A stretch of DNA of 64,000 bases from Sphingomonas sp. (GTDB lineage: Bacteria; Pseudomonadota; Alphaproteobacteria; Sphingomonadales; Sphingomonadaceae), in NCBI GenBank assembly GCA_017304655.1, contig JAFKLY010000003.1, positions 186,001 through 250,000 of the forward strand, in the 5' to 3' direction. The notes under the pieces are model-generated. The model made no database searches. It was not told where the DNA came from and was given only the letters and a program-made list of their open reading frames with translations. Made by a program: the position numbers and the translations under genes. This document shows, piece by piece, positions 56,462-64,000 of the stretch (position 1 is its first letter; the number at the start of each line of letters is the position of its first letter).

Positions 56462-57726
56462 TGGCCGCCGCCTCCGCCCGGACTCTGCGAGGCCGGCGCT
56501 GCCCCCGCGCGCCGCGTGATCCGCAGAGTCGAGCCGGAGACAGCCACCGAGAAACCGCGCGCTTCGAGCGCCGCGCGCAATTGCTCGACCGGCCCGTCAA
56601 AACCGACCTGCATGACCGAGGTGCCACCAAGCGCCAGGCTGCTCGTGGCCGCGCTGCGCACGCCCGGCAGGCCGCGCAGAACCGCCTGGACGTCCCCGAC
56701 CGATGCCGCTGTTGGCGTATCGACCTGGATCGCGTAACTGCCACCGCCGGACGCGGCCATGCCGCCATCCTCGCTCGGCAGCGCGGACAAGATGGAGTCG
56801 AGATCGCCGGCATTGTCGATCGCGACGGCGTTGAGCGGCTCCTCGATCACCAGCGAAGGATCGGGCCGCAGGACACCCGCCCGGAGCGCTTGCGAGTAGA
56901 GCTGGTCGACCTTCGCAACCGCCTCGGCCATCATCTTGGGAATTTCCGCCGCGCTGTTCACACGCAGGGTGAAGCTGCCGACGAGTTGATTGTCCGGGCC
57001 GTAACGTGCGGCGAAATGGCCGGCCACCGGCCCACCGGGCCAACTGCGCTCCAGCCGCGCGATCGGCATGATCACGTCTGCCGCCCCATAAAGATCGAGC
57101 AGCAACCGCCACCAGTTGCGCCCGCGCCGGCCAGGCTGGCCGGCATTCAGCAGCAGCGGGTCCGGCCCGTCGCCGCTGGTGCGGACATAGTCGATCGAGC
57201 TTTCCGCCGTGCGGAACATCGCCCAGGCCTTCTGCCACTCGGTCGCCTGCTCGAAGGTGGTAGCGGCACCACCATCCCACATCACGGGAATCACCAGCAG
57301 CGGCGGCGAACGCATCACCTGACCACTCACGCCAAGCGCCTGCCCGGCCCTCGCCCGATCGAACATGACCGCCAGCGTCGCAATGTAGCGCTTGGGACCA
57401 ATCTGCTCCTGCTGCACCTCGATGCCCGAGACGAGCCCATCAAGGAGGCCATCGGCCAGCATGTGCCCTGCCCCGCCATTGGTGCGCTTCCACAGCGCCT
57501 GCCAGGCGAGCCGCTGTGCCAGGCGCCAGCCGGTCGCCCGCGCCGTGTCGGCATCAGGGCCGTAAACGTCCACCTTGATATCGCGCACCTCGAAATCGCC
57601 GTTCGAAGCGATCGGCGCGATGCCGCGCTCCCCCTCGATCTGCGCAATCAGCACCGCCGCGAAGGCCGCCAGGACCAGCGCGAAAAGGAGGTGGATCGGG
57701 CGTAGTGAAGGCAGGGAGAGCGTCAC
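56458..57726 (-). CDS. DUF2066-like membrane-anchored protein
   Basis: 422 residues. One membrane segment (HLLFALVLAAFAAVLIAQ) near the N-terminus, then a region resembling DUF2066 (FEVRDIKVDVYGPDADTARATGWRLAQRLAWQALWKR) and a C-terminal stretch (about residues 325-405) with the length and beta-alpha pattern of an HMA-like ferredoxin fold but without the CxxC metal motif. The family has no known function. I chose GTG at 57726 (AAGGG upstream); a frame from 57795 would overlap purM. It overlaps hda by 4 bases, so it belongs to the same operon. Confidence 0.6.
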   Translation of the reverse strand: MTLSLPSLRPIHLLFALVLAAFAAVLIAQIEGERGIAPIASNGDFEVRDIKVDVYGPDADTARATGWRLAQRLAWQALWKRTNGGAGHMLADGLLDGLVSGIEVQQEQIGPKRYIATLAVMFDRARAGQALGVSGQVMRSPPLLVIPVMWDGGAATTFEQATEWQKAWAMFRTAESSIDYVRTSGDGPDPLLLNAGQPGRRGRNWWRLLLDLYGAADVIMPIARLERSWPGGPVAGHFAARYGPDNQLVGSFTLRVNSAAEIPKMMAEAVAKVDQLYSQALRAGVLRPDPSLVIEEPLNAVAIDNAGDLDSILSALPSEDGGMAASGGGSYAIQVDTPTAASVGDVQAVLRGLPGVRSAATSSLALGGTSVMQVGFDGPVEQLRAALEARGFSVAVSGSTLRITRRAGAAPASQSPGGGGGQ

Positions 57727-57784
57727 GGCGCCCTTTTGGCGGCATTGCTCTGGAAAACCAAGCCCGATTTGGTAAGGGCCGTGC

Positions 57785-58891
57785 ATGGACAGCAAGCAGA
57801 ACCCACCCGCCGCCTATACCTATGCTCAGGCTGGCGTCGATATCGCCGCCGGCAATGCGCTGGTGCGCGCCATTGCCCCGCTCGCCAAGGCGACTCGCCG
57901 ACCGGGTGCGGATGCCGATCTCGGCGGCTTCGGCGGTTTCTTCGATCTCAAGGCCGCCGGTTTCAAGGATCCGCTGCTTGTCGCCGCCAATGATGGCGTG
58001 GGCACCAAGCTCAAGCTCGCTATCGACAGCGGCAAGCATGAGACGGTCGGCATCGACCTTGTCGCCATGTGCGCCAACGACATGATCGTGCAGGGCGCCG
58101 AGCCCCTGTTCTTCCTCGACTATTTCGCCACCGGCAAGCTGGACAATGGTGTGGCCGAGCGCGTCATCGCCGGCATTGCGGAAGGCTGCAAGCAGGCTGG
58201 CTGCGCCCTGATCGGCGGAGAAACGGCGGAAATGCCGGGCATGTACGCGGCAGGCGACTATGATCTGGCGGGCTTCTGCGTCGGCGCCGTGGAGCGCGAC
58301 GAAGTGCTCACGGCCGACAAGGTGGCTGACGGCGACGTGATTCTCGGCCTCGCCTCCTCGGGCGTCCACTCCAACGGCTATTCGCTGGTGCGACGCCTCG
58401 CAGCCGACAAGGGCTGGAAGCTCGATCGCCCTGCCCTGTTCGATCAGGACGTGTTGCTCATCGACGCACTGATGGCGCCCACCCGCATCTATGTGCGCCA
58501 GCTCCTGCCGCTGGTGCGCACGGGCAAGATCCACGCCATGGCGCACATCACTGGCGGCGGCTTGCTCGAGAATATCCCGCGCGTGCTGCCCGAAACGCTC
58601 CATGCCTTCATCGATGCCGATCTGTGGCCGCAGCCGCGCCTCATGGCCTTCCTGCAGGCGCAGGGTGCGATCGAGCCGGGCGAGATGGCCCGCACCTTCA
58701 ATTGCGGCATAGGCATGGCCGTGGTCGTCGCGCCGGGCGATGTCGCGGCGGTAACGGCCGCGCTGACCGAGGCGGGCGAGACCGTCCATCGCATTGGCGA
58801 GATCAGGGCCGGCGCCAAGGGCTGCACTGTCTCCGGCTCGGCCGAGACCTGGAGCGCGAAGGCTGACTGGAACGCCACGCACCATGGCTGA
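57785..58891 (+). CDS. purM: phosphoribosylformylglycinamidine cyclo-ligase
   Basis: AIR synthase of purine synthesis, making aminoimidazole ribotide from FGAM with ATP; 368 residues. [43 protein letters not shown] and [15 protein letters not shown] are diagnostic. It is divergent from the DUF2066-like gene (58-base gap) and precedes purN by 41 bases. Confidence 0.98.
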   Translation: MDSKQNPPAAYTYAQAGVDIAAGNALVRAIAPLAKATRRPGADADLGGFGGFFDLKAAGFKDPLLVAANDGVGTKLKLAIDSGKHETVGIDLVAMCANDMIVQGAEPLFFLDYFATGKLDNGVAERVIAGIAEGCKQAGCALIGGETAEMPGMYAAGDYDLAGFCVGAVERDEVLTADKVADGDVILGLASSGVHSNGYSLVRRLAADKGWKLDRPALFDQDVLLIDALMAPTRIYVRQLLPLVRTGKIHAMAHITGGGLLENIPRVLPETLHAFIDADLWPQPRLMAFLQAQGAIEPGEMARTFNCGIGMAVVVAPGDVAAVTAALTEAGETVHRIGEIRAGAKGCTVSGSAETWSAKADWNATHHG

Positions 58892-58932
58892 GCGGCCCGA
58901 TCGTGCGGCGCCGGCTGCCGGAGCCTGACGCC

Positions 58933-59895
58933 ATGGCCAAGGCAAAAGTCGCCGTGATGCTCTCGGGCACGGGCACGACGATGATGTCGCTGCTTTATGC
59001 TTCCCGGATGCCCGATTGCCCCTATGAGATCGTGCTCGTCGCGTCCAACGTGCCGGAGGCGAAAGGGCTGACTGTCGCCGCGAGCGAAGGCATCGCCACG
59101 TTCGCGCACAGCCACAAGGGCTTGGCGCGCGAGGCGCATGAAGGGATCATACAGCAGGCTCTCGTCGACTCCGGCGCCGACTATGTCGCCTTGTGCGGCT
59201 ATATGCGTATTCTCACGCCGGGCTTCGTCGCAGGCTGGGCGGGCCGGATGCTGAACACCCACCCGTCCCTTTTGCCCAAATATACTGGCCTCCACACCCA
59301 CCAGCGGGCGCTCGACGCCGGCGACAGCCATGGCGGCTGCACCGTCCATCTCGTCACGGCAGATCTGGATGAAGGGCCGATCCTGGGCCAGATCCCGGTC
59401 GCCATCCTCCCCGACGACACGGCTGACACGCTCGCCCAGCGCGTGCTCTATGCCGAATATCAGCTTTATCCGCGTATGCTCGCCGCTCATGTCGGCCGCG
59501 AGATGGACGCCGACTGGATCGTCGCGCGGGTCGGCGAACTCGCCCTCGCCTTGCCGGAGACGGACGCGCGCCCATCCCATGGCTCGCCCGGCTGGCGGGT
59601 GGGCGGCGAGAAATCGGGCAAATATTTCGCTTATGTCTCGGTGCGCCATCATGGCGAGGATCCCGTCGCTCTGCTCGTCAAGACGAGCGGCCCGGACGAG
59701 ATGACGGCCCTCATCGATGCCGAGCCCGAGCTCTATTATCGCCCGGCTTATTATGGCGCGAGCGGCTGGATCGCTTTGCGGCTCGACCGTCCCGGCGTCG
59801 ATTGGAGCCACGTCGGAGACTGGCTCGCCAGAAGCTGGCGCGCGGTGGCTCCCAGGCGCCTCGTCTCGCTGATGGACGTCGCGGACAGCTTCTAG
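58933..59895 (+). CDS. purN: phosphoribosylglycinamide formyltransferase fused to YjbR/MmcQ-like domain
   Basis: 320 residues; PurN alone is usually 190-220. The N-terminal part (to about 195) has all GAR transformylase landmarks: the SGTGTTM phosphate loop, N108 and H110 in NTHPSLLP and D146 in DLDEGPILGQ. Residues from about 200 to 315 resemble the MmcQ/YjbR fold (LALPETDARPSHGSPGWRVGGEKSGKYFAY, ending DWLARSWRAVAPRR), a DNA-binding-like or uncharacterised domain normally found as a separate protein. No stop or frame break lies between them. The start at 58933 has GGAG 9 bases upstream. Confidence 0.9.
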   Translation: MAKAKVAVMLSGTGTTMMSLLYASRMPDCPYEIVLVASNVPEAKGLTVAASEGIATFAHSHKGLAREAHEGIIQQALVDSGADYVALCGYMRILTPGFVAGWAGRMLNTHPSLLPKYTGLHTHQRALDAGDSHGGCTVHLVTADLDEGPILGQIPVAILPDDTADTLAQRVLYAEYQLYPRMLAAHVGREMDADWIVARVGELALALPETDARPSHGSPGWRVGGEKSGKYFAYVSVRHHGEDPVALLVKTSGPDEMTALIDAEPELYYRPAYYGASGWIALRLDRPGVDWSHVGDWLARSWRAVAPRRLVSLMDVADSF

Positions 59896-59899
59896 GCAC

Positions 59900-59919
59900 C
59901 CGCCCGAAGGACCGGGCGG
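59900..59919 (+). other. stem-loop after purN
   Basis: CCGCCCG (59900-59906) and CGGGCGG (59913-59919) form a 7-bp stem with a 6-base loop, 5 bases after the purN stop. No T-run follows; it may be a mRNA 3' end or a weak terminator. Confidence 0.45.
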
Positions 59920-60064
59920 ACGAGACGTCGAACACTAAGCCTTGTGCCCGTCATCCCCGCCGGAGCGGGAGACCAGCCACCGACCCCAAACCGTCATGCT
60001 ACCGCAACTGCGCCGTCAATTTTCTCCCATAGATGCCGCGCGTTAACCATGTGGGAGACCTGTT

Positions 60065-60754
60065 ATGACGCGCTTTACGATCACGACCGCTCTGCTCGCC
60101 GCCGTCGCGGCCATTGCCCCGGCCGCCGCCCAGGCGGACGTCCGCATCACCGAGTTCATGTACAAGGGCGCGAACGACGGCGATCGCGAGTTCTTCGAGC
60201 TGACCAACATCGGCAATGCCGCGGTCGACATCACCGGCTGGACCTACAATGACGACAATCCGAACAATCCGGTCGCGTTCGGCAACGCCTTCGGCCTGCT
60301 TGCTGCCAACGAATCGATCATCCTGACTGAAATGACGGCCGACGCCTTCCGCAGCTATTGGGGCCTGAGCAGCAGCGTCCGCGTCTTTTCGATCGGAGGC
60401 AATTCCAACCTCGGCAATGGCGACACGATCAACATTTACAATTCCTCGTCCCAGTCGCTCGCCACTCTGGTCGACAGCGTGACCTATTCCTCCGGCACCA
60501 CGCCCGGCATCTCGCGCAATCGGCCTGTCGGGCAGAGCGGCGCGGCGACCAACGCGCAGTTCGTCTATTCCGCTGCGGGTGACAGCTATGGATCGGCTTA
60601 TGCCTCTGGCGCCCAGTCCGATCTCGCCAACCCCGGCCGCTTCCCCGTCCAGACGGCCGCCGTGCCGGAGCCGGCGACCTGGGCGATGATGATCGGCGGC
60701 TTTGCGCTCGTCGGCCTGCGTGCCCGCCGGACGCGCAAGGCCGCGTTCGCCTGA
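60065..60754 (+). CDS. lamin-tail-domain PEPxxWA-CTERM protein
   Basis: 229-residue exported protein. The signal peptide ends AAAQA. Residues 25-140 form a lamin tail domain (DVRITEFMYKGANDGDREFFELTNIGNAAVDITGWTY), an immunoglobulin-like fold seen in many surface and extracellular proteins. The C-terminus has the exosortase tail VPEPATWAMMIGGFALVG followed by basic residues, identical over 18 residues to that of the protein at 11059. GGGAG precedes the start. Function unknown; probably surface-attached or released. Confidence 0.87.
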   Translation: MTRFTITTALLAAVAAIAPAAAQADVRITEFMYKGANDGDREFFELTNIGNAAVDITGWTYNDDNPNNPVAFGNAFGLLAANESIILTEMTADAFRSYWGLSSSVRVFSIGGNSNLGNGDTINIYNSSSQSLATLVDSVTYSSGTTPGISRNRPVGQSGAATNAQFVYSAAGDSYGSAYASGAQSDLANPGRFPVQTAAVPEPATWAMMIGGFALVGLRARRTRKAAFA

Positions 60755-60775
60755 TCCACTGTCGGCAAAGATGCG

Positions 60776-60806
60776 TCACCCGGCTTCCTTGCGGAGGCCG
60801 GGTTTC
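60776..60806. terminator. intrinsic terminator after the lamin-tail gene
   Basis: ACCCGGC (60778-60784) pairs with GCCGGGT (60797-60803), extended inward by TTCC/GGAG with one wobble pair, loop TTGC, followed by TTT. It can end the plus-strand gene and perhaps the convergent complex I gene. Confidence 0.75.
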
Positions 60807-60832
60807 GTGTCTTCAGCGTGCGCCGGGGCGCC

Positions 60833-61111
60833 TCAGCGGAAATTGTCGGCGTAAGCCTGGATCTTGAGCGTCTTGGGCGGCGTCTTGATGACGTGATAGG
60901 CAATGCCATAGCGCTCGGCATAGGCACAGGCGGCCGCTTCGCTCGGGAATTTGAGCTTCACCTGCTCCTGTGTATCGCCGGAGCCGGCCCAGCCGGTCGT
61001 CGGATCGGGCTGCTTCGCCTCGGCCGGCTCGAACTCGAGCATCCATGTGCTGGTCCGCGCCTTCCCCGATTGCAGGGCATTCTTTGGCATCTGATAGATC
61101 CGCGCGGCCAC
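60833..61111 (-). CDS. NADH dehydrogenase complex I accessory subunit (NDUFS4-like)
   Basis: 92-residue protein of the ETC complex I subunit family, homologous to mitochondrial NDUFS4. ARIYQMPKNALQSGKARTSTWMLEFEP, then TGWAGSGDTQEQVKLKFPS and AYAERYGIAYHV are the family core. The GTG start at 61111 has GGGAG 9 bases upstream; the longer frame lacks family similarity. NDUFS4-type subunits stabilise the NADH-oxidising arm of complex I. It is a single gene away from the nuo operon, as is usual. Confidence 0.9.
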   Translation of the reverse strand: MAARIYQMPKNALQSGKARTSTWMLEFEPAEAKQPDPTTGWAGSGDTQEQVKLKFPSEAAACAYAERYGIAYHVIKTPPKTLKIQAYADNFR

Positions 61112-61223
61112 GTGTCGATGACTCCCTTGGTTGAGCGCTGATTGCCGTCGCCCAAAGCGAGGGCCGCTGTCAAGAACCGGCGTCATTCACGGCGCCATTT
61201 CAGGGATATCCCACGGCTGAACC

Positions 61224-63674
61224 TCAGCGGCGCGCGTCCGCCTTCTTGGTGCGCAGCGTGGCATTGGCACCCGCCGGATCGTCCGGCCAGGGATGGCGGG
61301 GATAGCGCCCGCGCATTTCCTTGGCGACATCCGCCCAGCTCCCGCTCCAGAAGGCGGGCAGGTCGCGCGTCGTCTGGATTGGGCGGCCGGCTGGTGAGGT
61401 GAGCGACAGCACCAGCGGTATGCGCTCGATGCCAACCGTTGGGTGCGCGGAGAGGCCGAACAGCGCCTGCACGCGCAATTCCACCGTCGGCCCGGCCGGC
61501 GCTTCGTAATCGATCGGATGGGTACTGCCAGCGGGGCTACGAAACTCGGCAGGCGCGAGCGAATCGATGCGTCGGGTCGCGTCCCAGCCAAGCCGCTGGG
61601 TCAGCAAGCCGTGCAGCGCCGAGCCATCTATGGCCGAGAAGCGACGCGCCCCGGCGGGCAGCAACGCATCAAGCCAATCTTCCGCGTCTGCCAGCAGGGC
61701 CACGTCGCCGATCTCGGCCCCCTCGCCAGCAAAGGCAGCCCGCTTGCGTAGCGATTGTGCGGCATGGCCCCAGGGCAGCAGATCCAGCCCCTCGCTGTGC
61801 AGCGCCTGAGCCAGGGCGCGGACGATGTCGGCGCGCTCGGGCTTGTCGTCCGTCCCGCTCGAAAGCCTAATGGCGCCGAGCCATCGCTCCCGTAGCGCCT
61901 CGACTCCGCCCAGTTCCTTGCGCCAGCGCACGCTGCGACGCTCCTTGATGCGATCGGCCGCGACCGCCATCACATCCGCATCGTCGATGGCGACGGCCGA
62001 GAGGACGCGCGCACCGGCCGCGCTGCCCTGTATTTCCCCGACCGCGAGCCACTGCGCGCGGGCGAGCGGATCGGCCGGATCAAGGCGGAAACCGCGTCCA
62101 CCAGCGCTCGCCCAGGTCTCGCCGCTCGCGTCCCGTCGCCGGGCGATCCGGTCAGGAAAGGCGCGGATCAGGCAGCGGGCCAGCGCGGCATCGTCCGCCT
62201 CTCCGCCCGGCTTGCCGCCGATCAACCCGAGCCAGCGCCGCGCCAGACCGCGCGCCCCTTCCGCCCTGGGGCCTCGCTCGCGCCGCCAGTTCACAAGTCG
62301 CCGCGCCAGGTCGACAGACGGGCCGCCAAGGCCCCGCTCGGTCAGCAGCGCCGCGACATCCGCCGCAATGGCCGCTTCGCCCGCCGGCACCGAGTCGAGC
62401 AACATATGGGCAAGGTGCGGCTCGAGCGGCAGATCGGCGATCTGCCGGCCATGCGCTGTTGCCCGCCCCTCTCCGTCGAGCGCGCCAATCGCGGCGAGGC
62501 GGCGGCGCGCCTCGCTGACCGACGATGCCGGGGGCGGATCGAGCCAGCGCAGCCCCGCCGGGTCCGGCACGCCCCAGACAGCGCAATCGAGCACGAGCCC
62601 GGTCAGGTCGCTTTCGAGGATTTCCGGCGGATCGAAAGGCGGCAGACCCGCCGTCGCGGCGGCTTCCCACAAGCGATACACCACGCCCGGTCCCTGCCGC
62701 CCCGCGCGGCCGGCGCGCTGGGTGACGGCGGCCTGGCTCGCCCGTTCGGTGACGAGTCGCGTGACGCCCGCCGCCAGATCATGCCGGGGCCGGCGCGCCA
62801 GCCCCGAATCGACGACGATGCGCACGCCGTCGATCGTCAGGCTGGTCTCGGCAATGCTGGTGGCGAGGATGACCTTGCGCGTTCCCAACGGCGCCGTGCG
62901 CAGCGCCGCGCGCTGGTCGGCCGGATCGAGCGAACCATGCAGGCGGTGCAGCGCGATCCCGTCTGGCAAGCCGGCGAGCCGTTCCGCCGTCCGCTCGATC
63001 TCGCCGACGCCGGGCAGGAAGGCGAGCAGATCGCCCTGCCCCTCCTCCGCCAATGCACGGCGAATGGCGCCGGCCATCGCGTCCTCGATCCGCATGTCCG
63101 CCGCCCGGCCGATATGGCGCAGCTCGATGGGGAAGCTGCGCCCCTCGCTCTCGATCACGGGTGCGCCGTCCATCAAGGCAGCGAAGCGCGCGCCATCGAG
63201 CGTGGCCGACATGGCGAGAATGCGCAGGTCCTCGCGCAATCCCGCCTGCGCGTCGAGGGCCAGCGCAAGGCCGAAATCGCCCTCCAGACTGCGCTCATGC
63301 ACTTCATCGAACAGCACCGCCGCCACGCCCGCCAGTTCCGGATCGGCCTGAATGCGGCGGCGGAAAATCCCCTCCGTCACGACGAGAATGCGTGTGACGG
63401 ACGATTGCCGGCTTTCCAGCCGCGTCGCGTAGCCAATAAGCTCGCCGGCCTTCTGCCCCGCCAGCTCCGCCATCCGCTCCGCCGCCGCCCGCGCCGCCAG
63501 CCGGCGCGGCGAAAGCAGCCAGATCTGTCCGCCCGCCACCCACGGCTCATCAAGCAAGGCCGGCGCAACGCAGGTCGTCTTGCCCGCCCCCGGCGGCGCC
63601 ACAAGCACCGCCCGCGACCCGGCGCGCAGCGCAGCCAGCAGATCGGGCAAAACGGCGTGGATGGGCAAAGTCAT
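61224..63674 (-). CDS. hrpB: ATP-dependent helicase HrpB
   Basis: 816-residue DEAH-box RNA helicase-like protein. Walker A APPGAGKTT is at residues 26-34, the DEVH box lies near residue 122 in LFDEVHERS, followed by MSATLD and the helicase C region (TSIAETSLTIDGVRIVVDSG, QRAGRAGRQGPG). The C-terminal HrpB-specific domain ends with SWADVAKEMRGRYPRHPWPDDP. The ATG at 63674 is the family start; a longer frame is not supported. Cellular substrate is not established for the family. Confidence 0.95.
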   Translation of the reverse strand: MTLPIHAVLPDLLAALRAGSRAVLVAPPGAGKTTCVAPALLDEPWVAGGQIWLLSPRRLAARAAAERMAELAGQKAGELIGYATRLESRQSSVTRILVVTEGIFRRRIQADPELAGVAAVLFDEVHERSLEGDFGLALALDAQAGLREDLRILAMSATLDGARFAALMDGAPVIESEGRSFPIELRHIGRAADMRIEDAMAGAIRRALAEEGQGDLLAFLPGVGEIERTAERLAGLPDGIALHRLHGSLDPADQRAALRTAPLGTRKVILATSIAETSLTIDGVRIVVDSGLARRPRHDLAAGVTRLVTERASQAAVTQRAGRAGRQGPGVVYRLWEAAATAGLPPFDPPEILESDLTGLVLDCAVWGVPDPAGLRWLDPPPASSVSEARRRLAAIGALDGEGRATAHGRQIADLPLEPHLAHMLLDSVPAGEAAIAADVAALLTERGLGGPSVDLARRLVNWRRERGPRAEGARGLARRWLGLIGGKPGGEADDAALARCLIRAFPDRIARRRDASGETWASAGGRGFRLDPADPLARAQWLAVGEIQGSAAGARVLSAVAIDDADVMAVAADRIKERRSVRWRKELGGVEALRERWLGAIRLSSGTDDKPERADIVRALAQALHSEGLDLLPWGHAAQSLRKRAAFAGEGAEIGDVALLADAEDWLDALLPAGARRFSAIDGSALHGLLTQRLGWDATRRIDSLAPAEFRSPAGSTHPIDYEAPAGPTVELRVQALFGLSAHPTVGIERIPLVLSLTSPAGRPIQTTRDLPAFWSGSWADVAKEMRGRYPRHPWPDDPAGANATLRTKKADARR

Positions 63675-63736
63675 TGCATCGCCCCTACAGCTTGTGCCAG
63701 CCCGGTGGAATTCCATTCCTGGGGGACTCATCGGAT

Positions 63737-64000
63737 ATGAAATATACGTCGACTGGCCTCGTCACAGCCTGCCTCGCCACGATGATCGCGTTTCCCGCGC
63801 AGGCTCAGGCCGTGAAAGCCGGCGATGAAATGGTCGACAAGCAAATCTCCGGCTTCTTCGACACTCTGAAACAGGGCGACGCTGACGGCGCGATCGCGGC
63901 AGTGATGAATAGTTCGCCGCTCTGGGCCAACCGCACGGGCGCCAAGGAACAGATGGTGGCGCAAGTCGAGGCTGCAACGAAAATCTATGGACCGCTCGTC
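63737..64000 (+). CDS. secreted protein, 3' end outside the window
   Basis: An open frame from ATG at 63737 runs off the window without a stop, giving 88 residues so far. MKYTSTGLVTACLATMIAFPAQAQA is a normal signal peptide; the following DKQISGFFDTLKQGDADGAI is helical and charged. A GGGGGA sequence precedes the start. It is divergent from hrpB with a 62-base spacer. No family can be named from this part. Confidence 0.75.
   Translation, partial: MKYTSTGLVTACLATMIAFPAQAQAVKAGDEMVDKQISGFFDTLKQGDADGAIAAVMNSSPLWANRTGAKEQMVAQVEAATKIYGPLV

Overview
The window is a GC-rich chromosomal segment of an alphaproteobacterium, most likely of the Sphingomonadaceae (Sphingobium, Sphingomonas, Novosphingobium or a relative). 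The indications are an rpsB-to-fabZ envelope cluster without the lpx lipid A genes, CckA and HdaA of the Caulobacter type, a eukaryote-like NADP isocitrate dehydrogenase, an NDUFS4-like complex I subunit, LexA operators of the GAAC-N7-GAAC type, and two secreted proteins ending in the PEPxxWA-CTERM tail typical of sphingomonads. I see no insertion sequence, prophage, CRISPR array, rRNA or tRNA. This is core chromosome with few accessory genes.

Layout. 1-1.8 kb: end of apt, an MTA/SAH nucleosidase and a Cu-Zn superoxide dismutase. 2.1-10.6 kb: rpoB and rpoC, preceded by a leader with a terminator-like hairpin and closed by a strong terminator. 11-12 kb: a PEP-CTERM protein. 12-23.3 kb, minus strand: rpsB-tsf-pyrH-frr-uppS-cdsA-dxr-rseP-bamA-ompH-fabZ-rpmE, linking translation, isoprenoid and phospholipid synthesis and outer-membrane assembly through many overlapping start and stop codons. 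23.4-25.3 kb: a small probable SOS gene, then pssA and psd for phosphatidylethanolamine. 25.5-33.5 kb: icd, a CPA2 antiporter, a cupin protein, alaS, a VOC protein and recA with LexA sites. 33.6-36.3 kb: a LysE exporter and a Tat-exported flavin amine oxidase, with a c-type cytochrome facing them. 36.3-40.8 kb: dapA-smpB-DUF2062-cckA. 40.8-45.2 kb: soluble lytic transglycosylase, a small membrane protein, greB, a secreted unknown, a YdeI/DUF1905 protein and a GNAT acetyltransferase. 45.2-50.5 kb: PPK2, a TonB-dependent receptor and aspS. 50.6-57.7 kb: rnd, an I78 inhibitor-like lipoprotein, then the minus-strand run DUF2066-like/hda/ppk1/ppx. 57.8-64 kb: purM, a purN fused to a YjbR-like domain, a lamin-tail PEP-CTERM protein, the complex I subunit, hrpB and the start of a secreted protein.

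How the genes fit together. Most genes are housekeeping and sit in compact, translationally coupled runs. Three groups deserve attention. Two promoters carry LexA operators: recA and an unrecognised 72-residue membrane protein. Polyphosphate metabolism is well represented (PPK1, Ppx, PPK2) and is co-transcribed with the replication regulator HdaA. The amine oxidase, LysE exporter and PuuD-like cytochrome look like one periplasmic oxidation module. No large new system is evident. The best candidates for something undescribed are the SOS-controlled small gene, the PurN-YjbR fusion, the amine oxidase/cytochrome pair and the attenuator-like rpoB leader.
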